Origin: Pirellula sp.
Lineage (GTDB): Bacteria; Planctomycetota; Planctomycetia; Pirellulales; Pirellulaceae
Length of the DNA stretch: 49,472 bases
Direction of reading: 5' to 3'
NCBI GenBank assembly: GCA_021300155.1
Contig: JAJTID010000154.1
Span: forward strand, 1-49,472
The notes beneath the pieces are model-generated. The model made no database searches, was not told the DNA's origin, and saw nothing but the letters and a program-made list of their open reading frames with translations. The translations under genes and the position numbers were made by a program. Below, piece by piece: positions 1 to 7,217 of this stretch. How positions within the stretch are numbered: position 1 is the stretch's first letter; each line of letters opens with the position of its first letter.

Positions 1-201
1 AAATGGCGCGATAAGCTGAAAGATCAGCACTCCAAACCGAGCGAGGTCACCGGGGTTTTGGACCGGCTGAATACCAGCCAGCAGCAACCATGTCGTGCAA
101 ATGATTCCAAAGACCATCAGCGCAAAAACGATGCGGCTTATAAAGTGCCTGCCACGACGTGGCAAAGTTGCGGTTTCGCGTTGAAAGATTGGTCCAATCA
201 T
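1..201 (-). CDS. ABC-2 type transporter permease, N-terminal part (runs off the window start)
   Basis: Reading the minus strand from the ATG at 201 gives 67 uninterrupted codons to the window edge. The protein starts MIGPIFQRE, has a basic stretch (LPRRGRHFISR) and then a hydrophobic segment around residues 25-45, followed by NPGDLARFGVLIFQLIAP. This pattern of 'QRE', basic patch, first membrane helix and 'D-ARFG-LFQ-LAP' is how I remember the N-termini of planctomycete ABC-2 permeases; that family call is from memory. The frame stays open upstream for 14 codons before a TAA, without a better start. No clear ribosome binding site is seen. It diverges from the ExeA-like gene. Its ATPase partner would lie outside the window. 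Confidence 0.6.
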   Translation of the reverse strand, partial: MIGPIFQRETATLPRRGRHFISRIVFALMVFGIICTTWLLLAGIQPVQNPGDLARFGVLIFQLIAPF

Positions 202-370
202 GAAGTCGAGTTTAATAAGTTCTTGAATTTCTGGCCATTCGGGTTACGGATCTTAAAAGAAAATACGAAACTTCTGACAAAAAGTTGATGCTACGGATAA
301 TTAAATGATGCAACCGGGGCTGATTTGCCGAACTTTACGTGAAATCGAGAACTATCCGAAGAGGCAAATT

Positions 371-1237
371 ATGAGCTATCTACGCCATTGGAAACTGCGA
401 ACCACACCGTTTCGACCACCGCAATCTTATCACGAGACATTTGTCGGAGGGAGCGTTGAGGAAGCCATCGCGAGGGGTGAGTTTCTAATCGCCCAAAAGA
501 AGAAGCTGGGGCTCATCGTTGGCCCGTCGGGTGTCGGAAAAAGCGTAATGGTGAACCAGTTGGCCCAAGCACGACTCTTCAAGACAACGAATGAACACTG
601 TTGCATCGCAAGAATGCTTGGGCAAACGCCCTTTGATATCGTCGGACAAATCCTCCGACAACTCGATCCCGAATCCAATAGTGAAACGGGGAGCGTTGAA
701 CAAAATGTACTTCGTATCAGCGATACTGTTTTGAGCTGGCGGACCGTTGGGCATCACACGATCCTTGTGTTCGATGAAACAAGCGGCATCTCTGATAGCG
801 GACTGGATCTTTTCGCCCGCCTTTGTCGTATACCGGGCGTTACCACCATGCTGTGTGTAACCGAAGAATCATTGGTGGATTTGCCGCGATGGGTAGTTGA
901 AATGAACGAGCTGCGGATCGACCTGCCGCCCTGGGATCTCGGCATGGTGGCTGATTATTTCGACTTTGCGGTTTCTGCCGCCGGTGGGGATCCAAGTATT
1001 TTTGATGCACAAGCCATGACTAGAATTCAAGAATTGGCAGATGGCATACCTCGCAGAATCGCACAAATTGCTGATTTAGCCCTGGTTTCTGGCGCTGTTA
1101 GACGCTCCGACCACGTAAACGCAGGAATCGTCGAGGAGGTATGCAACGAGTTCACACTCTCCATTGGTACGAATTTTCCGGTTTTCTGGGAAAGTCCCCA
1201 ATTGAATGCTGGAATTCCCGAGCAAGAATTGACGTAG
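371..1237 (+). CDS. ExeA/GspA-like AAA ATPase
   Basis: This 288-residue P-loop ATPase resembles the ExeA/GspA family, cytoplasmic ATPases tied to secretion-complex assembly or, in mobile elements, to transposition. The N-terminus MSYLRHWKLRTTPFRP matches the family's 'Y-WGL--PF' opening. The Walker A motif GPSGVGKS follows near residue 50, Walker B is in TILVFDETSG, and an AAA-lid-like helical part with GIPRRIAQIADLAL lies near the C-terminus. The ATG at 371 is preferred because GAGG sits 6-7 nt upstream; an in-frame ATG at 305 would add 22 residues with no homology signal. There is no peptidoglycan-binding domain, unlike full ExeA. No secretin or pilus genes are nearby, so the real partner is unknown. 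Confidence 0.75.
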   Translation: MSYLRHWKLRTTPFRPPQSYHETFVGGSVEEAIARGEFLIAQKKKLGLIVGPSGVGKSVMVNQLAQARLFKTTNEHCCIARMLGQTPFDIVGQILRQLDPESNSETGSVEQNVLRISDTVLSWRTVGHHTILVFDETSGISDSGLDLFARLCRIPGVTTMLCVTEESLVDLPRWVVEMNELRIDLPPWDLGMVADYFDFAVSAAGGDPSIFDAQAMTRIQELADGIPRRIAQIADLALVSGAVRRSDHVNAGIVEEVCNEFTLSIGTNFPVFWESPQLNAGIPEQELT

Positions 1238-1427
1238 ATGAACTTCCTCTCGCTGGATAGCGGATTTCTTCGGATCGTTAGATTCCAGTTTAAGGCAATG
1301 CAGCCCCTCAAAAGTCGGGCATGCGGCTATCGCTGGAATCCGTCTGTCGAAGTGAACTTTTCCTTTTCCCAATCTGTCGGTATTGTCTGTACATCTGGAA
1401 CATTACCCGAGAGGCGGAAGCCATACC

Positions 1428-1844
1428 ATGGGCAACCTAAATCAAAAAACGTTCACGATCGAGCAAGCTAGGTCGATGCTTCCGCTCCTACGCCTTATCG
1501 TAACGGATATCGCTCTTTCGCATCGCGAACTCACAGAGCGAAAGTCCACGCTGCGTCGAATGCTTCGACGACACGATGGCAAAGCTCGCTTTCAAGTCTA
1601 TGATGCGGAAATCACCGAGATCCAAGCGGACCTCAAGAGTCAATCTGCCCATCTCGAAGACTACGTCAGCGAACTCGAAGGGCTAGGGGTCATCTTAAGA
1701 TCCGCCCATGATGGAATTGTTGATTTCCCCGCTTTGATCGATTCGATGCCAGCCTACTACACTTGGCAAATGGATCAGCCAGACGTTGTTGATTTTCATT
1801 GGGCTGCCGAATCAACAGCGGATCGCAAGCCTATCTTTGGCTAG
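1428..1844 (+). CDS. DUF2203 family protein
   Basis: This 138-residue soluble protein is probably of the DUF2203 family, whose function is unknown. It has the family's opening (FTIEQARSMLPLLRLIV), a central long helical region rich in charged residues (roughly residues 25-85) and the closing block with GVILRSAHDGIVDFPAL, then a Trp/His segment ending DRKPIFG. The ATG at 1428 is chosen because homology begins there and a purine-rich GAGGCGGA lies just upstream. An ATG at 1383 in the same frame would add 15 unlikely residues. It lies 74 nt upstream of mrp on the same strand and might be co-transcribed with it, although an inverted repeat separates them. Confidence 0.72.
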   Translation: MGNLNQKTFTIEQARSMLPLLRLIVTDIALSHRELTERKSTLRRMLRRHDGKARFQVYDAEITEIQADLKSQSAHLEDYVSELEGLGVILRSAHDGIVDFPALIDSMPAYYTWQMDQPDVVDFHWAAESTADRKPIFG

Positions 1845-1877
1845 TTCTACTCGCGTGAATTTGCCGGTTCGCTAAAC

Positions 1878-1911
1878 TACTTTGTTCCCTTCCGTGCCTT
1901 GTAACAAAGTA
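1878..1911. promoter_or_regulatory. Perfect 9-bp inverted repeat upstream of mrp
   Basis: TACTTTGTT at 1878-1886 and AACAAAGTA at 1903-1911 are exact reverse complements separated by 16 nt. The right arm ends 7 nt before the mrp ATG, so it covers the expected ribosome-binding region. It could be an operator dyad or an mRNA hairpin that limits mrp translation. There is no T-run after it, which argues against an intrinsic terminator. Confidence 0.4.
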
Positions 1912-1918
1912 ATCTACG

Positions 1919-2998
1919 ATGACCGATCTCGATATACATCAACAGCTTCCCACAGCCCTCGATTCTTTTTGCGATCCAGAGACAGGCAAACCTGTTGGGA
2001 AGTCGGGCCAAGTTGGCGACTGCACAGTAAGCGATGGAATCGTTCACTGTCGTTATAGTATTACCTCGATGATGAAACCGATCGCAGAGGAACTCGTTGA
2101 GCGATTAAAGTCTCACTTGATCGCAAATGTTTCTGGCATTCGAGATGTGGTCGTTCGTGTCGAAGCACTTTACAAACCGCCGGTTGCCATCGGTCAGATT
2201 GGCCTCAAAGCAAAATGCGTTGTTGCAGTTGCCGCAGGGAAAGGTGGAGTCGGTAAAAGCTCTTTGGCCGCATCGATTGCGTTAACACTAGAGAAGCTAG
2301 GCGCCAAAGTTGGCTTGATGGATGCCGACGTTTATGGGCCGAGCATTCCACACCTGTTGGGGCTCGAAGGACGCCCTGAGATCGTGGATGGAAAGATCCA
2401 GCCGATCTACGCCGGTACCATGCCTGTGATGTCCATGGGGTTCCTTATCGGGAAAGACCAGGCCGTCGTTTGGCGAGGCCCTATGCTTCACGGGTCGATA
2501 ACACAGTTCTTGCGTGATACGGCTTGGGGGGAACTGGACTATCTGATCATCGACATGCCACCAGGAACAGGTGACGTCGCATTGACACTGTCACAACTAC
2601 TTCCGCTAACTGGCACTGTTATCGTTTGCACCCCGCAGGAAGTCGCATTGCTAGATGCCTGCAAAGCCATCGCCATGTTCGAAAAAACCAAAGTACCTGT
2701 TTTGGGAGTAGTCGAGAACATGAGTGGGTTTACAGATCCTGAGACTGGAAAGACCTATGACATTTTTGGCAAGGGCGGTGCTCGAGCCAAAGCAGAAGAA
2801 CTAGGAGTGCCGTTTTTGGGCGAAGTCCCCATTCAAATCGCACTGCGAAGAGAATCTGACGAAGGACGACTTGCGGATGCACTCAAAGATCCGACCTTAT
2901 CCAAGCCATTTGAAGACGTTTGCCGAGGGCTGGTCCGTTCCATCTCGACTCGATTCGCATCCCAAGCTCAGTCTGCACCATTACCCGTCCTTCAATAA
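1919..2998 (+). CDS. mrp: Mrp/ApbC-type Fe-S cluster carrier ATPase
   Basis: This 359-residue protein belongs to the Mrp/NBP35 family of ParA-like ATPases that carry and insert Fe-S clusters. A diverged DUF59/MIP18-like region spans about residues 30-85. The deviant Walker A GKGGVGKSS is at 107-115, followed by LMDADVYGPS, and the conserved IIDMPPGTGDVALT lies near 210-224. The family usually has a CPxC pair after the ENMS motif, which bridges a cluster between two subunits. Here the stretch after VVENMSGF is TDPETGK, so both cysteines are missing, as I recall for some other bacterial Mrp subgroups. The gene begins 7 nt after an inverted repeat and is followed 18 nt later by the thioesterase-crotonase gene. 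Confidence 0.88.
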   Translation: MTDLDIHQQLPTALDSFCDPETGKPVGKSGQVGDCTVSDGIVHCRYSITSMMKPIAEELVERLKSHLIANVSGIRDVVVRVEALYKPPVAIGQIGLKAKCVVAVAAGKGGVGKSSLAASIALTLEKLGAKVGLMDADVYGPSIPHLLGLEGRPEIVDGKIQPIYAGTMPVMSMGFLIGKDQAVVWRGPMLHGSITQFLRDTAWGELDYLIIDMPPGTGDVALTLSQLLPLTGTVIVCTPQEVALLDACKAIAMFEKTKVPVLGVVENMSGFTDPETGKTYDIFGKGGARAKAEELGVPFLGEVPIQIALRRESDEGRLADALKDPTLSKPFEDVCRGLVRSISTRFASQAQSAPLPVLQ

Positions 2999-3016
2999 CA
3001 TGTGCGTCAACAATTT

Positions 3017-4276
3017 ATGAAAGACGGACTTTCAGTCGGACATAGAGCCGAACTAACATGGCTCGTTTCCAGCGAGCATACGATACACCTCGGTGCCAAT
3101 CGCCGAGGGTTCGGTGAAACAGGCCACGATACACGAAGATCGGCAGTCGTCTTTTCGACTCCCAATATGATCCTGCTTATGGAACGCGCCGCGAGAAAGG
3201 CGATTGAACCTTTTCTCGAACTTGGCGAAGAGTCGGTCGGTGCTCAGGTCCATGTCGATCATCTAGCAGCGACTCCCCTCGGAGCGCAGGTTACCGCTTT
3301 TGCTCAGATCACAGGGATTCAGGGACGAAGCGTCGACTTTGATATAACGGCTTTCGATGAACGTGAAATGATTGGAAAGGGAACACATCGTCGAATGATT
3401 GTGATGACGGAAAAAATAGCAGACCGTATTTTGCAAAAGACTCCATCACAACGTTTTGGAACGATTCTACCCATGGAAACGAAAGCTGAATCAGGAGAAC
3501 TTGCTCCATTGTCGACGCTGGAAATCAAGATCGAAGGTCCCATCGCGTTCGTGAAGCTAAATCGCCCCGAGAAAAAGAATGCGGTCAACATGCAGATGAC
3601 CAGTGACTGGGAGAAACTCAATGCTTGGCTAGCTGGCCATGCAGATATTCGCATTGTCATTGTGTACGGAGCTGCTGACTCATTCTCTTCCGGAGACGAT
3701 GTACCGGAAGTGGGAAACCTATCCCTGGAAGACGCCCGAGAATTGAGCTATCGACAAGCCAAACTCTATCTTTCTTGGGAGAACCTACCACAGGTCTTCC
3801 TCGCTGCCATTGATGGCAACGCATTGGGTGGAGGCTGTGTCATGGCCTGCGCATGCGACATTCGCATTGCTACTTTCCAAGCTGTCTTTGGTATGCCAGA
3901 AATCAAGCTTGGGTGGCCACCTGGTTATGGTATCGCACAGTTAACGGCATTGGTTGGTAAGTCGCGTGCCATGGAAATGTGTATTCTCGGAGAAACCGTC
4001 TCAGCACAGGCCGCACAAGCATACGGTCTGGTTCATCGGTTGGTGCCACGACAGCAACTGATGACTAGTGCCATGGAGCTGGCAGCCAAACTGGTCGCAT
4101 TACCGAAGATGGCGCTGAGGGAAACAAAACGACTGGTCCATCAAGACGAAGGGACGCAGCCGAAAGCAACCTATGTTGCAGACACCGCCGCCTATATTGA
4201 ATGCCTCGCGACAAACGATGCGAAAGAGGGGATCGCTGCTTTTCGCGAGAAACGCCCTCCTGCCTTCGGTAAATAG
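3017..4276 (+). CDS. Fusion of FlK-like hotdog thioesterase and enoyl-CoA hydratase/isomerase (crotonase)
   Basis: The 419-residue protein has two acyl-CoA enzyme domains. Residues 1-135 look like a fluoroacetyl-CoA-thioesterase-type hotdog fold: T48 and E56 keep the 8-residue spacing of the FlK Thr/Glu pair, and H82 sits in VDHLAATP where the catalytic His is expected. Residues 165-419 are a crotonase: FSSGDD and GNALGGG form the oxyanion hole, and E295 in MPEIKLG matches the second catalytic Glu of hydratases, while the first is replaced by V275. It may be an isomerase, hydrolase or lyase rather than a classical hydratase. ATG 3017 is preferred over GTG 3002 because thioesterases of this type start MKDGL/MKETL. 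The substrate cannot be read from the sequence. Confidence 0.8.
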   Translation: MKDGLSVGHRAELTWLVSSEHTIHLGANRRGFGETGHDTRRSAVVFSTPNMILLMERAARKAIEPFLELGEESVGAQVHVDHLAATPLGAQVTAFAQITGIQGRSVDFDITAFDEREMIGKGTHRRMIVMTEKIADRILQKTPSQRFGTILPMETKAESGELAPLSTLEIKIEGPIAFVKLNRPEKKNAVNMQMTSDWEKLNAWLAGHADIRIVIVYGAADSFSSGDDVPEVGNLSLEDARELSYRQAKLYLSWENLPQVFLAAIDGNALGGGCVMACACDIRIATFQAVFGMPEIKLGWPPGYGIAQLTALVGKSRAMEMCILGETVSAQAAQAYGLVHRLVPRQQLMTSAMELAAKLVALPKMALRETKRLVHQDEGTQPKATYVADTAAYIECLATNDAKEGIAAFREKRPPAFGK

Positions 4277-4334
4277 TCATTCAGAAAAAGAACAGCGTAA
4301 ATGCTCGATGTTCTCTTTCGTATAGAAACCAAAT

Positions 4335-5084
4335 CTACTTGGTAAAGCGCAGAAGATAGTTCTCGGAGAATCCATCGATTGCGACTTGCTCGTCAAACCT
4401 AAAGCCTGCGTCGATAATCTCTTGCTTGAAAGTCTCAAGTGGTGCGCGGATGTGTCCTTGAAGCCATTGTTTGCGTTCTGGGCTTACGTCGGGTGCACGA
4501 TGAAAATCTACCAAGATGAGCTTGCCACCAGTTCGCATCGCACGATAGATTGATTTGAGCGAGCCTTCTGGATACTCGAAGTGATGGTAAACATCGCACA
4601 GGAATGCCCGGTCGATGGAATTACCCTTCAAATTGATATCGCGGTCGGAACACAGCACGACTTCTACATTTCCTAGCATCTCGTCGTTCGCTCGATCTCG
4701 TAGATGTTTGACGAACTTGGGAGCGATGTCGATCGCATAGACTTTGCCGTCATCACCGACACTTCGAGACAATGGTCGCAAGTAAAGTCCGGTTCCAGAC
4801 CCCACGTCGGCTACGGCCATGCCTGGCTTGAGTTGGATTGCTTCCAAAATCTGCGCTCGACACGCAAACACTTCCCGACTCTCGACCTCGAACCGCTTGA
4901 TGAACTGCTCAACATTCATGTTCGGATCGAGGAAACTATCGTTGATTCCCGAGGGGATGTTTTCTGCTCGCTTTTCTTCACTCTTTGTCGCCTCTGCAGT
5001 GCTCGGGACTTGTCCAAATCCGTAGGTGCTAATAACGGTCAGGACCAACAGAAAGATCGTTGGCTTCGCTAGTCTTTCAAACAT
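4335..5084 (-). CDS. Secreted class I SAM-dependent methyltransferase
   Basis: This 249-residue protein starts with a signal peptide (basic FERLAKP, then FLLVLTVISTYGFG; likely cleavage near residue 24). The mature part carries a Rossmann methyltransferase domain: motif I VADVGSGTGLYLRPLS, an acidic AIDIAPKF for the SAM ribose, and a DVYHHFE region as in ubiE-like enzymes. A conserved lead-in (INDSFLDPNMNVEQF, then FEVESREVF) is typical of planctomycete proteins of this group as I remember them. The substrate is unknown. A SAM enzyme outside the cytoplasm is odd, since SAM should not be available there; the signal could instead be an uncleaved anchor. It stands convergent to the fusion gene before it. 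Confidence 0.75.
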   Translation of the reverse strand: MFERLAKPTIFLLVLTVISTYGFGQVPSTAEATKSEEKRAENIPSGINDSFLDPNMNVEQFIKRFEVESREVFACRAQILEAIQLKPGMAVADVGSGTGLYLRPLSRSVGDDGKVYAIDIAPKFVKHLRDRANDEMLGNVEVVLCSDRDINLKGNSIDRAFLCDVYHHFEYPEGSLKSIYRAMRTGGKLILVDFHRAPDVSPERKQWLQGHIRAPLETFKQEIIDAGFRFDEQVAIDGFSENYLLRFTK

Positions 5085-5220
5085 TTCAAATCACTTATAC
5101 GAGTGGGGAAACAATTTCGGAATTCATCAATATATTCGGCTTCAGAACCACAACGTAGCCAACTCAGTTCTGCATGGCAGCGGCCGGCGTGTGACTGTGG
5201 TAAGGATTACCGACGCCGAA

Positions 5221-6186
5221 TCAAGTTTTCTCCTTCGTGCTTGGATGAAGAGGCCAAGATGCTGGCTCGATCGGTGAAACAAAGTTGTCGGGTTTGACTG
5301 CCAAGATACTGCAATCGCAAGTGCTGAGAACTTTTTCTGCCGTGTTGCCCAAAAGAAGTCCTGGGATTCCGTTGCGACCGACCGTCCCCATAGCAATCAA
5401 GTCAACGCTTAAGTGTTTGGAGAGTCGAGCTACTTCTTGCCAAGGAGTCCCAGTCGACAAGTGTAATGTAACATCATCTCGGTCGATGCCATTAGACTCG
5501 AGTCCATCGTAAAGCCGATGCTCGACCGAATCGATAATATCCTGTCGACTCTTTTTGTCGAACAAAGACTTGGGAATGTCTCCTTCGTCGATGACATGCA
5601 GCAAATGCAGTGCGGCCTTGGCGTTCTTTGCAATCAAAGCTCCCCGCTTCACCGCTTTCCAACCGACAGAAGAAAAATCCGTTGCCGTCAACACAACCTT
5701 GGGTGGTCCGATGTGCTCGTCCTTCACGACCCAAACACTTGCTGGGCATTTGCGGATCAAGCGAACTGCTGTACTACCCACGAGAAACTGTTGCCACCCA
5801 GCCATCCCGCGAGTACCTGCCAGTACCAGATCATAGCCCTCGGACTGAACTGCGTGAATCAATTCGACAAACGGTTCACCGAGCAGCGTTTCCACCTTGA
5901 TATCCAAATCTTCAGCTCGGTGCTTCTGGATGAGTTGGCGCATTTTTGCATCGGTCACTTGTCTTACTTCGCGTTGAAAAATCTCACCTTCGCCCTGAAG
6001 CAAATCGAGTTTTGCCAACGCCGATGCGCGATGTGCCACTTGACGCAGGTCCGGTAATGTATGAACCAGTACGATACTCGCACCTTGAGTACGGGCAAGC
6101 CATACAGCTTGCAGAAAGGCCGCTTCGGAATGGTTCGAGAAATCAATCGCAACCAATATCCGTTGAAAACCATTTTCATCCATCAT
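5221..6186 (-). CDS. Tandem universal stress protein (two UspA domains)
   Basis: This 321-residue cytoplasmic protein has two UspA folds. Each begins with the family's beta-1 motif (RILVAIDFS; then KVVLTATDFS) and ends with an ATP-binding signature of the G-2X-G-9X-G(S/T) type: GTRGMAGWQQFLVGST in domain 1 and GTVGRNGIPGLLLGNT in domain 2. Both halves therefore look able to bind ATP. The ATG at 6186 is chosen because AAGG lies 7 nt upstream; starting at 6213 would add nine residues. It is the last gene of a probable operon with the next USP (38 nt apart) and the P-type ATPase. Likely role: stress adaptation or tuning of the ion pump; this is inferred from context. Confidence 0.88.
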   Translation of the reverse strand: MMDENGFQRILVAIDFSNHSEAAFLQAVWLARTQGASIVLVHTLPDLRQVAHRASALAKLDLLQGEGEIFQREVRQVTDAKMRQLIQKHRAEDLDIKVETLLGEPFVELIHAVQSEGYDLVLAGTRGMAGWQQFLVGSTAVRLIRKCPASVWVVKDEHIGPPKVVLTATDFSSVGWKAVKRGALIAKNAKAALHLLHVIDEGDIPKSLFDKKSRQDIIDSVEHRLYDGLESNGIDRDDVTLHLSTGTPWQEVARLSKHLSVDLIAMGTVGRNGIPGLLLGNTAEKVLSTCDCSILAVKPDNFVSPIEPASWPLHPSTKEKT

Positions 6187-6224
6187 CTTTTTTCCTTGGG
6201 AGAGCTTCAGCACAAAAGGCTTGA

Positions 6225-7187
6225 CTAATTACCGCTATGAAGCGGAGAGCGAAAGTTATCTGGTTTCGTGGTGAGAATACTACAATCGCACACATCGAGT
6301 AGCTTTTCGGCGGTGTTGCCCAACAGTAGTCCCACAATCCCACTTCGACCTACGGTGCCTATCACGACAAGATCGGCACCAATATCCTTCACGGCATGCT
6401 GGATTTCTTGCCATGGAGTTCCCCATAGCAGGTGTGTTTGAATTCGTGCGCGGTCTACTGGCAGTGTTTCCACGAAGTCGTCTAACCGCTCCGTCGCTTC
6501 TTTGATAATCTCTTGCTTGAGAGAACTACCTTTCGGGATGTGGGAGATTAAGTCCTCTGGCACATCGTTCGAATCGACGACATGGATCAGATGCAAGGTA
6601 GCGTCTACATGTTCAGCGATCATCAGTCCTTCCATGACAGCTTTGCGACTCGCTTCCGAGAAGTCGGTTGCAGCCAATATTGTTTTCGGAGGTGCGAAAT
6701 GCTCTGCCTTCACAATCCAAACGGACGATGGACAATTGCGTATTAGACGTTTCGCAGTACTTCCCACCAAGAACTGTTCCCACGGCGCGAGACCACGCGT
6801 GCCGACAAGAACCAAATCGTAACCCTCGCGTAGCACGGAAAGCGTTATTTCCGCGTAGGCTTCGCCAATCTGCACGGCCGGTCGCAGCATAACTGGATCC
6901 GGTATCTGTTCCATCATTCGCCGCATTTTCACCTCGGCGTCGCGCACTGCTTCGGCCTCCAAATCCTCGAGCGACTCCCCTTCGTTGACTAAGAAGTCAA
7001 GCTGAAAGCCAACTTCCGGCCCTGTCACGCTGGGGGCTAAGCGTTGAAAGGACGGTATCGTATGCAACACGTCGACAGATGCACCCGTCGCCGTTGCGAT
7101 CCACACAGCTTGCTGCAATGCGGCGCTTGCAGGTGGCGAAAAATCAGTCGCTACCAAAATGCGTTTGTACTCAATCGATTGCGTCAT
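6225..7187 (-). CDS. Tandem universal stress protein (two UspA domains), second copy
   Basis: This is a 320-residue paralogue of the downstream USP gene. Domain 1 begins KRILVATDFSPPASAALQQ and closes with GTRGLAPWEQFLVGST; domain 2 begins KTILAATDFSEASRKAV and closes with GTVGRSGIVGLLLGNT. Both closing motifs match the ATP-binding consensus. The two proteins share layout and many identical blocks, so they probably come from a local duplication of an already two-domain gene. It lies 30 nt downstream of the P-type ATPase gene on the same strand, which suggests one transcript. The function is inferred as stress signalling coupled to cation transport. Confidence 0.88.
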   Translation of the reverse strand: MTQSIEYKRILVATDFSPPASAALQQAVWIATATGASVDVLHTIPSFQRLAPSVTGPEVGFQLDFLVNEGESLEDLEAEAVRDAEVKMRRMMEQIPDPVMLRPAVQIGEAYAEITLSVLREGYDLVLVGTRGLAPWEQFLVGSTAKRLIRNCPSSVWIVKAEHFAPPKTILAATDFSEASRKAVMEGLMIAEHVDATLHLIHVVDSNDVPEDLISHIPKGSSLKQEIIKEATERLDDFVETLPVDRARIQTHLLWGTPWQEIQHAVKDIGADLVVIGTVGRSGIVGLLLGNTAEKLLDVCDCSILTTKPDNFRSPLHSGN

Positions 7188-7217
7188 GTTACTGTCCTCA
7201 TCAGATGGGATTGTTGC

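Noticed and set aside
58-288. Plus-strand open frame of 76 codons
   Set aside because: It is antisense to the permease start, which has recognisable protein features; the plus frame has none.
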